NCBI GenBank assembly: GCA_007695045.1
Contig: REEP01000067.1
Span: 1-64,000, forward strand
Source of the DNA: Rhodospirillales bacterium
Lineage (GTDB): Bacteria > Pseudomonadota > Alphaproteobacteria > Rhodospirillales > Defluviicoccaceae
Direction: 5' to 3'
DNA length: 64,000 bases
Made by a program: the position numbers and the translations under genes. This document shows, piece by piece, positions 10,655 to 18,520 of the stretch (position 1 is its first letter; every line of letters begins with the position of its first letter). The notes beneath the pieces were generated by a model. The model saw nothing but the letters and a program-made list of their open reading frames with translations. It searched no databases and was not told the origin of the DNA.

Positions 10655-11663
10655 CGCTTTCCTCCGGCGGACAGAACTCCGCGACCAACGGTGCGTGGAA
10701 CGATTCCGGCGAACCGGACACCGCTTGCGACGTGATCAACTCATCCCCCAGTGCCTCATTGTGGATTTCGATCTGACGGTACCAGGCGAGCAGGCTGCGG
10801 GACACCAGGACGTGGTCCAGCATCTGTGGCCGCCCGTGATGGATCACGGAGAAGCGACGCGATTCCGAGAGGCTCCGCTCCAGCGGCACCAGGGTCCGCA
10901 GCACCAGGTGCGGGTTGGCCGCATCCTCCTCATCGCCGCGGATGGTGCGCACCGGGGCCTCACTGACGCCGGCGTTGAAGTCTCCGCAAACGGCAATCAG
11001 CGCATCGGCCTCGGTGTCAAAAAGAGCATCGATGAACAGCCGTACTTCCAAAGCCTGCCCGGCCCGCTTGACGGCGGAAAGGAAGAAACCTTCCGCCCAA
11101 CCCGCCATGGTCCGCCACGCCCGCTCCTTAGTCTTGTGTCCGGGCAGGAAGGCGGCCCGCGGCGCGCGCAGGTGGACGTTGATCACATGCAGGGTCTTGT
11201 CCTGGCACAGCGGTATCGCCGCATACAGAAACGGCCGGTCCCAGGCCACGTCGACGCTCTCGTCCTCACCCGGCTCGGCGGTGGCCACGCGATGCCGCGG
11301 TGGCGCCACCAGGTCGTGGAAAACCTGTCGTTGATGTGTGACCGGGAAGCGGGACAGGATCACCAGGTTATGCTTGTCCCGGACCGCTCCGGTGGATCGG
11401 CTGACCGTGGTGGCGCGCTGGTAATTCGCATACGGCGTGCCGGCCACCAGTGCGTCCAGAGCTTCCAGCGCCCGGTCCTGGCCGGCCGCGGGACGCCGGC
11501 TGTCCACTTCCTGAAGGCACAATACATCCGCCCTCAGCCTGAGCAGCTGAGGTCGAAGCAGTTGGGCCCGGTCTTCGAAAGAAGGACCTCGCTCGCTGGC
11601 GGCGCCAAGGTTCTCGACGTTGAACGTCGCGATGCGCAGTGTCGTCGGCGCGATCTCGGACAT
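10641..11663 (-). CDS. endonuclease/exonuclease/phosphatase-family protein
   Basis: A metal-dependent phosphodiesterase of the DNase I-like fold with 340 residues. Family motifs are TFNVENLG near the N-terminus, CLQEVDSRR (catalytic Glu), INVHLRAPRAAF, CGDFNAG (Asp/Asn) and the C-terminal LDHVLVSRSL (Asp/His). Substrate cannot be told from sequence (DNA, nucleotide or lipid phosphodiester). Start ATG 11663 (MSEIAPTTLRIATFN) was chosen since the fold begins immediately after; an upstream in-frame start at 11711 would run into tlpA. The 3' end overlaps the ADP-ribosylglycohydrolase. Confidence 0.88.
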   Translation of the reverse strand: MSEIAPTTLRIATFNVENLGAASERGPSFEDRAQLLRPQLLRLRADVLCLQEVDSRRPAAGQDRALEALDALVAGTPYANYQRATTVSRSTGAVRDKHNLVILSRFPVTHQRQVFHDLVAPPRHRVATAEPGEDESVDVAWDRPFLYAAIPLCQDKTLHVINVHLRAPRAAFLPGHKTKERAWRTMAGWAEGFFLSAVKRAGQALEVRLFIDALFDTEADALIAVCGDFNAGVSEAPVRTIRGDEEDAANPHLVLRTLVPLERSLSESRRFSVIHHGRPQMLDHVLVSRSLLAWYRQIEIHNEALGDELITSQAVSGSPESFHAPLVAEFCPPEESDVPQ

Positions 11664-11689
11664 GCAAGCAGTCAAGCAGTCTGAACGCG

Positions 11690-12280
11690 TCAGGAAGCGG
11701 GCGAGAGGCAACGCCTCAGAAAGTCCGCGACCTCAGGCTCGTCCCATTCCGCCGCACCGACCAGGCGCCCCACCTCGCGGCCTTCTGCGTCCAGCAGAAC
11801 CGTGGTCGGCAGACCCGGGATCTCAAAAGCCATCGAGACGGCTTGGCGCGCCTCGGTCAGGACCGCGAGATTGCGAATACTGTTGACCTCATAGAACTGG
11901 CGCACCGCGTCGGCACCACCGAAATCGGACGACAGCGCCAGCACCTCGACGCCATCGTCAGCCACATCGGCGTGAAGGGCGTCCAGCGCCGGCATCTCCT
12001 TGACGCACGGCGGGCACCAGGTCGCCCAAAAATTCAACACGAGACCGCGGCCGCGATAATCGGCCAGGGTCTGGGGCCGCTCCCCATCTGCAAGGAACGA
12101 CACCTCCGGCGCCGGCGTCACCGATTCCATCAGGTCCAGCGTGGCCAACGCCGCCGGCGGGTTCGCACACCTGTCCTGGCCGGCGTCAGCCGGGGTATTA
12201 ATGACAAAGATCATGGCGGCCACCAGGGCCGGCGCCACCGCGCCGCATCCCGAGACCGACGCTCGCACTGCTGTGTTCAT
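11690..12280 (-). CDS. TlpA/ResA-like thioredoxin-fold protein, exported
   Basis: A periplasmic thiol-disulfide oxidoreductase or cytochrome-maturation helper. The protein has 196 residues with an N-terminal signal sequence (about 1-33, ending PADAG), then a redoxin domain with active site NFWATWCPPCVKEMPAL and the cis-Pro segment GLPTTVLLDAEG. Start ATG 12280 (MNTAVRASV) gives a proper signal peptide; the open frame continuing upstream crosses tandem repeats and a tRNA and is not coding. It ends 26 bases before the EEP-family gene on the same strand. Confidence 0.88.
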   Translation of the reverse strand: MNTAVRASVSGCGAVAPALVAAMIFVINTPADAGQDRCANPPAALATLDLMESVTPAPEVSFLADGERPQTLADYRGRGLVLNFWATWCPPCVKEMPALDALHADVADDGVEVLALSSDFGGADAVRQFYEVNSIRNLAVLTEARQAVSMAFEIPGLPTTVLLDAEGREVGRLVGAAEWDEPEVADFLRRCLSPAS

Positions 12281-12332
12281 GCTTTTCCTGCCATCCCGTC
12301 CTCTCGTCGGCAGACCGCCGCACCCGCCCAGT

Positions 12333-12380
12333 CCGCTGCCACAGCGGTGCGCTGCCAGAGCGGTGCGCTGCCAAAGCGGT
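12333..12380. repeat. 16-bp tandem repeat, three copies
   Basis: Three consecutive 16-base units GCTGCCANAGCGGTGC differ only at one position (C, G, A). They lie about 50 bases upstream of tlpA, in non-coding DNA. Each unit contains a self-complementary GC-rich part. Confidence 0.9.
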
Positions 12381-12454
12381 GCGCCATCCGCCACCCGCCG
12401 ATCATATAGGCGCGCCACTCTCCCGCCAAAACCATCGATGAGCCGCCCCATGGC

Positions 12455-12498
12455 GCCGCGGTCTGGCGAGGCCGCGGTCTGGCGAGGCCGCGGTCTGG
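12455..12498. repeat. second 16-bp tandem repeat, 2.75 copies
   Basis: Unit GCCGCGGTCTGGCGAG is repeated twice exactly, followed by a 12-base partial copy. The sequence is unrelated to the neighbouring repeat but has the same 16-base period. Non-coding. Confidence 0.9.
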
Positions 12499-12599
12499 GG
12501 GCTTGAGCCTGATCACGGCGGCGCCCAGCCACCGACACTCCGGGTGGTGTCAGTTGCGGCGTAAGGTGGTACCGATTAGGTTGTTCCAGGAGTGGTCGT

Positions 12600-12673
12600 T
12601 GGGGCGTGGCCAAGTGGTAAGGCAACGGGTTTTGGTCCCGTGATCCCAGGTTCGAATCCTGGCGCCCCAGCCA
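12600..12673 (+). tRNA. tRNA-Gln (anticodon UUG)
   Basis: Acceptor TGGGGCG pairs with CGCCCCA, followed by discriminator G and an encoded CCA. The anticodon stem ACGGG/CCCGT encloses loop TTTTGGT (anticodon TTG). The T-arm contains GGTTCGAATCC. Confidence 0.97.
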
Positions 12674-12816
12674 AACGGCATGACCTGTGGACAAGTCTCC
12701 GCCAAGATTGTTTTGCGACGCGATCTCGCCGTTGGTTTCTACACGTACATCAAACCGTCGCCGGAAGTTCGCCTCGACCTCTCCCGGGCACCGGACCGAG
12801 TTCGATAGCACCAGCT

Positions 12817-13022
12817 TCAGAAGCCGCTTTTCCCGTGAACTTCCTGTTTGGCGAAACGTTCACGGGCATTCCGGGCCAACTCGAGCAGCCTGATTCCGTG
12901 GTCCATATGGGAATGTTCGGCATCCGTATGCCGCTCGATCTCCCGTAAGAACCTCACCTGATCCGTCTTCCACGCCTTGGCCATGCGAGCGTGGAAGGTT
13001 TGGTCGACCCAAGCCTCGCCGA
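12817..13022 (-). pseudogene. C-terminal remnant of a serine recombinase
   Basis: Translated on the minus strand this stretch reads GEAWVDQTFHARMAKAWKTD, then VRFLREIERHTDAEHSH and IRLLELARNARERFAKQ, before a stop at 12817. That matches the C-terminal helical region of large serine recombinases/resolvases (the LREIERH...LLELA.NA segment). An in-frame TGA precedes the match at about 13023, and no catalytic N-terminal domain exists nearby, so only a fragment remains. It lies just beyond tRNA-Gln. The 143 bases between (12674-12816) hold nothing recognisable. Confidence 0.7.
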
Positions 13023-13142
13023 GTCACTCTCCGCCGCGCTGTTCCCCTCCGACGCGGGTGATCGGGCGCAACTCGCCTGGAATAGGCGGCGAGACCAGTA
13101 GCTCATGAGCGCTACACGCGCGGGCGTTCTGTCTCGTTCCGG

Positions 13143-13199
13143 TTGCAGGGGGTCGGGAAGCGTGATACAGAATCTCGGCATTTGTCAGTTATTGCCGAG
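13143..13199 (+). promoter_or_regulatory. promoter and operator of the AbiE pair
   Basis: A TTGCAG (13143-13148) and TACAGA (13166-13171) with 17-base spacing form a plausible promoter. Directly after it is a perfect 7-bp inverted repeat CTCGGCA (13174-13180) and TGCCGAG (13193-13199) with 12 bases between. It ends 10 bases before the antitoxin start. AbiEi antitoxins repress their own operon by binding inverted repeats, which fits this placement. Confidence 0.5.
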
Positions 13200-13209
13200 C
13201 ATACGAACC

Positions 13210-13824
13210 ATGGCTGTATCGGCTCAAGGAACGCGGAAGGATCGCGCGCTCACCATCGCCAGGGAGCGCGGCATCGCGCGTGCGCGCGATTTCGATGCGG
13301 CGGGCGTTCCGCGCGCCTACCTGCGCCGGCTGCTGGATCAAGGGCTTCTGGTGCGCCTGGAGCGCGGCCTTTATCAGCTTGCCGATGCGGAATGGTCCGA
13401 GTCTCACAGCCTTGCCGAAGCGGCTCGGGCCGTACCCCACGGCGTCATCTGCCTGCTCTCCGCGCTCAGATTCCATGAACTTACCACGCAACTGCCGCAT
13501 CAGGTGTGGATACTGATCGGTCACAAGAAGTGGGCGCCGAAAAACCCAGCCGTCTCGCTCCGCATCATCCGCGCCACCGGCGAAGCCCTGACGGCCGGCG
13601 TCGAACGGCACACGATCGAGCAGGTGGAAGTGCCCATTACCAACCCGGCCAAGACGGTCACCGACTGTTTCAAATACCGTAGCCAAGTCGGTCTCGATGT
13701 CGCCATCGAGGCGCTCAGAGACTGTCTCCGAGGCCGCCGCGCCACGGTTGACGACCTCTGGCGGTTCGCCGCCATCGACCGCGTGCACAATGTGATGCGC
13801 CCCTATATCGAGGCCACGGTATGA
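13210..13824 (+). CDS. abiEi: type IV toxin-antitoxin system AbiEi-family antitoxin
   Basis: A 204-residue transcriptional autorepressor and antitoxin. The N-terminal winged helix (about 1-60: RARDFDAAGVPRAYLRRLLDQG) is followed by the AbiEi C-terminal domain (GVICLLSALRFHELTTQLP, TNPAKTVTDCFKYR). It overlaps the toxin gene by 4 bases (ATGA). In type IV systems the antitoxin counters the toxin without direct binding. A promoter and inverted-repeat operator lie just upstream. The gene looks intact. Confidence 0.9.
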   Translation: MAVSAQGTRKDRALTIARERGIARARDFDAAGVPRAYLRRLLDQGLLVRLERGLYQLADAEWSESHSLAEAARAVPHGVICLLSALRFHELTTQLPHQVWILIGHKKWAPKNPAVSLRIIRATGEALTAGVERHTIEQVEVPITNPAKTVTDCFKYRSQVGLDVAIEALRDCLRGRRATVDDLWRFAAIDRVHNVMRPYIEATV

Positions 13825-14741
13825 CCCCGAAACCGCCCCTCAGGAATGTCGGCGCCTCGGTCCGGGCACGGCTCACCCGGCGCGCCAGCGAACGCAAGGA
13901 AAACGTCCAGCTTGCGCTCACCCGTTTTGCCATCGAGCGGCTCCTCTACCGGCTGAGTCTCTCGCCCCACAGAAACCAATTCGTCCTCAAGGGCGCCATG
14001 CTGTTCAGTCTCTGGACGCCCACGCCCTATCGGGCAACCGGCGATCTCGATCTTATGGGATACGGCGATGCAGTGCCGGAGCGAATCGCCGCCGTCTTTG
14101 AGGAGATCTGCCGTATCGATGTCGAGGATGACGGCGTCGTCTTCAAGCCGGAAACCCTGCGGGCCGAGTCGGCCAGGACTGAAGATGCGTATAACGGCAT
14201 CAGGATCGTCATGACCGCCGAGATAGCGGGCGCGCGCCTGCCCATTCAGGTCGACATCGGATTTGGCGATGCCGTTACCCCGGCCGTGCAGGAAATCGAC
14301 TATCCCTCGCTGCTCGACATGCCGGCGCCCCGGCTGCGTGCCTATCCTCCCGAGACGGTCGTGGCAGAGAAATTCCAGGCACTGGTCGCGCTCGGCATGC
14401 TCAGCAGCCGCATGAAGGATTTCTTCGATCTTTGGGCGATCTCGGAGACGTTTTTCTTCGAGGGGCCAGTGCTCGCGCACGCGATCGCCGCGACCTTCGA
14501 TCGGCGCCGGACGGCCATTCCCGCGGATACGCCCATCGCCCTGACGACGGCCTTTGCCGAAGACGCCGCGAAGCAAGGACAATGGCAGGCGTTCCTGCGC
14601 CGGACCGCAATCGCCATGGCCCCTGGTCCTTTTGCCGAGTTGCAGGCCCGGGTGGCCGCGTTCGTTCTACCGCCCGCCCATGCTCTTGTGGCTGGGAACG
14701 CCTTCAATGAGACATGGAACGCTGGCGGTCCTTGGACGTAG
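13821..14741 (+). CDS. abiEii: AbiEii-family nucleotidyltransferase toxin
   Basis: A 306-residue toxin of the AbiEii/AbiGii (DUF1814) family, a DNA polymerase beta-like nucleotidyltransferase. The active-site elements are present: LKGAMLFSLW, then YRATGDLDLMGYG (the G-S/DxD motif), QVDIGFGDAV, VVAEKFQAL and RMKDFFDLW. Relatives add nucleotides to tRNA acceptor ends and some give phage resistance by abortive infection. Here the effect is inferred from family. Both genes are intact and sit in an accessory patch beside a recombinase remnant. Nothing is seen in 14742-14881. Confidence 0.9.
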   Translation: MTPKPPLRNVGASVRARLTRRASERKENVQLALTRFAIERLLYRLSLSPHRNQFVLKGAMLFSLWTPTPYRATGDLDLMGYGDAVPERIAAVFEEICRIDVEDDGVVFKPETLRAESARTEDAYNGIRIVMTAEIAGARLPIQVDIGFGDAVTPAVQEIDYPSLLDMPAPRLRAYPPETVVAEKFQALVALGMLSSRMKDFFDLWAISETFFFEGPVLAHAIAATFDRRRTAIPADTPIALTTAFAEDAAKQGQWQAFLRRTAIAMAPGPFAELQARVAAFVLPPAHALVAGNAFNETWNAGGPWT

Positions 14742-14881
14742 TGCTCTCCGGTCGGCGTTTCATCACTACGCTCGCGCCTCCTGCAGCACTCCCATGTCCT
14801 CCGTACGCACCCCTGATCTCGGCTGGAGGAGCAAGCCAGAAAGCTCTACAAGCTCCCAGAAAACCCAGCCAGCGTGAGGGG

Positions 14882-16195
14882 TTACAGCGGAAGCCAGACC
14901 CGGGCCCTCAAACCGCCGTGAGGCGAGTCGGTCAGGGTGACATCACCGCCGTGCCCGCGGATGACGTCGCGGGCAATGGTCAGGCCGAGCCCAACCCCGC
15001 CAGTTGACGGGTTGCGCGATCCTTCGATCCGGTAGAAGGGGCGGAACACGTCCTCCCGGGCGTCCGACGGAATGCCGGGGCCGTCGTCATCGATCAGCAC
15101 CTCGACCACATCGCGGCGCCGCTCGGCCAACACCCACACGTGGCTTGCGTAGCGCGTTGCGTTCTCGACCAGATTGGTGATGGCACGCTGGAATGCGATC
15201 GGACGGACCGGCGCCTTGATTGCCGGCGGAACATGGAGTTCCACGCGCGCCCCATTGTGTCGGGCTTTCTCGGCGACATCGTCGAGAATGGCGCTGACAT
15301 CGGCGGGTGCGACGTGCTCCGTGCCTTCGCCCCGCGCAAACGCCAAGTATGCATCGAGCATGCGTTCCATTTCCGTGATGTCGCGCTTGAGGGAGTCGAT
15401 GCCGTCCTCCGCCGACATCATCTCCAGTTGCAGTTTCATCCGTGTCAGCGGCGTGCGCAGGTCGTGGGAAACGCCTGACAACAGGGCGGTGCGTTGTTGG
15501 ACTTGGCGCAGAATGCGGTGGCGCATGGCGATGAACGCCGCTGCCGCCTGGCGCACCTCTGCCGCACCTTGCGGCTTGAAACGGGGCACGTCACGCCCCT
15601 TGCCGAAGGCTTCCGCGGCCTGGGCCAGACGCAGCACCGGACGCACCTGGTTGCGCATGAAGATACTGGCGACACCAAGAAGCAGCATCGATGTTCCGGC
15701 CATCCACAGAACGAAGACATACGTCGTGGAGCTGAACAGCCGCTTGCGACTCGCATCCATGGAAATGACGCCCTCGGGAATCTGAACATCGACCAGAACC
15801 CGCGACGACCTCGGGCCGGTGTCGACCCGGAACGGCTTGCGGATATGGTTTTCCAGGGCCTGGGCGAAGGTTCGCTCCAGGTGGTTTCCCTGTGTCAGCC
15901 CCTGCCGGGGCAGGATCCCGCCTTCGATCAGACTGGCCTGAATCCCCATCCGACCCTGCGCCTGATCCAGGATCCATTGACGCTGTTCCGGATCGTGGAC
16001 ATCCCGGAAGCTGTCGACCACCACCGCCATATCACCGGCGAGATCACGCGCCATGCGCCAGCTGACCGTGTCCCAGTGGTTTTCGTAGAATACGTAGGCG
16101 GAGACGAGCTGCACCAGGATCAGCGGCGTGACGATGATCAGGATCGAGCGGCCGAACAGGCTCCGCGGCAAAAACTGCTTGATCACCGACGTCAA
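14882..16195 (-). CDS. membrane sensor histidine kinase (EnvZ-like)
   Basis: A 437-residue kinase: TM1 about 16-34, a roughly 115-residue periplasmic domain, TM2 about 156-178, a HAMP domain, then dimerisation/phosphoacceptor SGVSHDLRTPLTRMK (His near 243), N-box NLVENATRY, G1 DDDGPGIP and G2 GVGLGLTIA. It overlaps the response regulator by 4 bases with a TTG start at 16195; a GTG at 16186 is an alternative. Envelope stress or osmosensing is suggested only by similarity to EnvZ. Confidence 0.93.
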   Translation of the reverse strand: MTSVIKQFLPRSLFGRSILIIVTPLILVQLVSAYVFYENHWDTVSWRMARDLAGDMAVVVDSFRDVHDPEQRQWILDQAQGRMGIQASLIEGGILPRQGLTQGNHLERTFAQALENHIRKPFRVDTGPRSSRVLVDVQIPEGVISMDASRKRLFSSTTYVFVLWMAGTSMLLLGVASIFMRNQVRPVLRLAQAAEAFGKGRDVPRFKPQGAAEVRQAAAAFIAMRHRILRQVQQRTALLSGVSHDLRTPLTRMKLQLEMMSAEDGIDSLKRDITEMERMLDAYLAFARGEGTEHVAPADVSAILDDVAEKARHNGARVELHVPPAIKAPVRPIAFQRAITNLVENATRYASHVWVLAERRRDVVEVLIDDDGPGIPSDAREDVFRPFYRIEGSRNPSTGGVGLGLTIARDVIRGHGGDVTLTDSPHGGLRARVWLPL

Positions 16196-16878
16196 TCCGG
16201 CTTGAGAACGTAGCCCCTGCCGCGCACCGTCTGCAGATAGCGCGGTTCGCGGGGATCAACCTCGATCTTGCGCCGAAGCCGGGTGACCTGCACGTCGACC
16301 GCCCGATCACCCCCGCTCGCACCGGTTAACGCGATCAGATCCTCGCGGTTGAAGGCGACGCCCGGCTGGCGGGCCAAAGCCTGAAGCAGAGCCGCCTCGA
16401 CCGAGGTCAATCGCACCGGCGCGTCATCGTCGCGGAGTTCGCTCCGCTCCACGTCGAATGTGAGACGACCGAGCCGAACCGTCGGCACGTCTGATGATTG
16501 CGCAGAGCCGCGCTTCAAAAGGTTTTGCATACGCAGCAGCAGTTCGCGCGGATCGAAAGGCTTAACCAGATAATCATCGGCGCCACGCTCGAGGCCGGAG
16601 ATGCGATCCTCCGCCTCGCCCATGGCGGTGAGCATCAGGATCGGCAGATTGCTCTGCTTGCGCACCGACGTCGCAAAGTCCAAGCCATGCTCCCCCGGCA
16701 TCATCAGGTCGAGAATCATGGCGTCGAATGCCAGGGTCGCCAAGCGGGTTCGGGCCTCCGCCGCCGAGGCGGCCGTGGCCACGAGGAACCCGTGGTCGCC
16801 AAGATAACGGGCCAGCAAGCCCCGGAGGCGGTCGTCGTCATCCACGACCAGAACATGGTGGAGGTCATGGCCCATCAT
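16192..16878 (-). CDS. OmpR-family response regulator
   Basis: A 228-residue cytoplasmic DNA-binding regulator partnered with the overlapping kinase gene. The receiver domain (1-120) carries DDDD acidic pocket residues, the phosphorylated Asp in MILDLMMPGEHG, and Lys in LVKPFDPREL. The winged-helix domain (about 130-228) includes RLTSVEAALLQALARQ, DVQVTRLRRKIE and TVRGRGYVLKPD. The start overlaps the marR stop (ATGATG); the second ATG could also be used. Confidence 0.95.
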   Translation of the reverse strand: MMGHDLHHVLVVDDDDRLRGLLARYLGDHGFLVATAASAAEARTRLATLAFDAMILDLMMPGEHGLDFATSVRKQSNLPILMLTAMGEAEDRISGLERGADDYLVKPFDPRELLLRMQNLLKRGSAQSSDVPTVRLGRLTFDVERSELRDDDAPVRLTSVEAALLQALARQPGVAFNREDLIALTGASGGDRAVDVQVTRLRRKIEVDPREPRYLQTVRGRGYVLKPD

Positions 16879-17399
16879 GGCACGCTGAGCGGTCCTTCCG
16901 TTGGCGGTGCGGGAGCGACGCGGTGCCGGTCGTCCGCCGCGACCATCGCCTCCAGCACCCTGGTGAACCCGTCGGCCGCCTCCGGCCCGGCGCAGGCGAA
17001 CGCCGCCGCCAGCCGCGTTGATTGACGTGCGGTCAATTGCCGCTCCAGCGCCTGCGCCTCCTCGGTCAGGTACAGCCGGCGACGGCGGCGATCCACACGA
17101 TCGGGACGCCCGACCACAAACCCGTCCCGCATCAGCTGGCCCAGCACCGGCGACAGACCCTGCTTGGTGATCTTGAGAATGTCGAGGAGACCGCTCACGG
17201 AAATCCCGGGGTGGCGGCCTACGAAGTAGATAACGCGATGGTGGGCGCGTCCGAAGCCATAGCGTTCGAGCAACCGGTCCGCCTCTCCGGTGAAGTCCCG
17301 GTATGCGAAAAACAGCAATTCGATGGCGCGCCGCAGGTCCGGCGCTGCAGCCTCGAGTACGAAGCCCTCGTCAACCGTATCCGGGGCGGGCTCGATCAT
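16875..17399 (-). CDS. MarR-family transcriptional regulator
   Basis: A 174-residue winged-helix regulator. Recognition region: HHRVIYFVGRHPGISVSGLLDILKITKQGLSPVLGQL, with wing DRVDRRRRRLYLTEE. It is first in a three-gene operon with the OmpR/EnvZ pair and divergent from ilvE. The shared promoter region has a palindrome at 17443-17463 that probably is its operator, so it may control both directions. The ligand is unknown. Confidence 0.9.
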   Translation of the reverse strand: MIEPAPDTVDEGFVLEAAAPDLRRAIELLFFAYRDFTGEADRLLERYGFGRAHHRVIYFVGRHPGISVSGLLDILKITKQGLSPVLGQLMRDGFVVGRPDRVDRRRRRLYLTEEAQALERQLTARQSTRLAAAFACAGPEAADGFTRVLEAMVAADDRHRVAPAPPTEGPLSVP

Positions 17400-17442
17400 C
17401 GCTTCCTGATCTCTGGGGCCGCACGCAGCGCCACAACCAATT

Positions 17443-17463
17443 TATGTCAGCAACGTTGACATA
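17443..17463. promoter_or_regulatory. palindromic operator between marR and ilvE
   Basis: Perfect 7-bp arms TATGTCA and TGACATA flank 7 bases, with an internal CAACGTTG palindrome. The size (21 bp) and AT-rich arms are typical of MarR-dimer sites. It lies 44 bases upstream of the marR start and 92 bases upstream of ilvE. Confidence 0.6.
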
Positions 17464-17554
17464 TATGCACCCGGATGATACCAAACGCAACGGCAGAGTG
17501 AGCTTCCGTGGCCTCCTCGTCTCACGAGACCACCGTATGGGAAAGATTGTGCCA

Positions 17555-18457
17555 ATGACAACGCAACCGTTCGATGACCGCGACGGCCTCATCTGGTTCA
17601 ACGGCGACCTGGTGCCCTGGCGGGACGCCAAGGTGCATGTGCTCACCCACGCCTTGCATTACGCATCCGCCGTGTTCGAGGGAGAGCGGGTGTACGGTGG
17701 CCATGTCTTCAAACTCACGGAACATTCCGAAAGACTGGCCGCGTCGGCTCGCACCATGGGCTTCACCCTGCCTTGCTCGGTTGACGCGCTCGACCGCGCC
17801 ACGGAGACGGTTTGCAAGGCCAACGGCATCGTCGACGGTTACGTTCGACCCGTTGCCTGGCGCGGCAGTGAGATGATGGGTGTCTCCGCCCAAACCACCC
17901 GGATCAACCTCGCCATCGCCACCTGGCCGTGGCCTTCGTACTTCTCGCCGGAGGCACGGCTGAAGGGCCTTCGCCTGAAGACCGCGCCCTGGCGGCGGCC
18001 GGCGCCGGACACCGCACCGGTGCACGCCAAGGCCGCCGGTCTTTACATGATCTGCACCCTGTCCAAGCACGCGGTGGAGGCCGACGGGTATGACGATGCC
18101 CTGATGCTGGACTGGCGCGGCCGCATCGCCGAGTCGACCGGGGCCAATATCTTTCTGGTGTTCGGCGACGGCCGGCTGCACACACCGGTGCCCGATTGCT
18201 TCCTCGACGGCATTACCCGCCAGACCGTCATCGCCCTCGCCCGGGCGCGGGGTATCGACGTGGTGGAGCGCGTGATCATGCCGGAGGAATTGGCCCAAGC
18301 CACCGAAGTGTTCCTGACCGGCACCGCCGCCGAGGTCACCCCGGTCGGCAGCATCGATGATTATCACTACACCCCCGGAGATATCACCACGGCCCTGATC
18401 GCGGACTACGCCAAGGCCACCACCCGGACAACCAGGCAGACGGTCTCCGCCGCCTGA
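17555..18457 (+). CDS. ilvE: branched-chain amino acid aminotransferase
   Basis: A PLP-dependent class IV transaminase interconverting Val/Leu/Ile and their keto acids. It has 300 residues. FNGDLVPWRDAKVHVLTHALHY starts the fold. The catalytic Lys is in VHAKAAGLYM, and the cofactor Glu/phosphate loop is in AESTGANIFLV and FLDGITRQTVI. Start ATG 17555 has GGGAAAG upstream; ATG 17537 is possible. The longer open frame upstream covers marR antisense and is not coding. Confidence 0.95.
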   Translation: MTTQPFDDRDGLIWFNGDLVPWRDAKVHVLTHALHYASAVFEGERVYGGHVFKLTEHSERLAASARTMGFTLPCSVDALDRATETVCKANGIVDGYVRPVAWRGSEMMGVSAQTTRINLAIATWPWPSYFSPEARLKGLRLKTAPWRRPAPDTAPVHAKAAGLYMICTLSKHAVEADGYDDALMLDWRGRIAESTGANIFLVFGDGRLHTPVPDCFLDGITRQTVIALARARGIDVVERVIMPEELAQATEVFLTGTAAEVTPVGSIDDYHYTPGDITTALIADYAKATTRTTRQTVSAA

Positions 18458-18520
18458 CTCCCCGCTCCCCTGTCTGCCTTTGGGAAAGGTCGGTGGCCGT
18501 GGCGCGGAGGGTCGCGACCG

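Noticed and set aside
12681-12700. Short string TGTGGACAAGT also seen near 23773
   Set aside because: Two partial copies only; no array or structure, likely chance.
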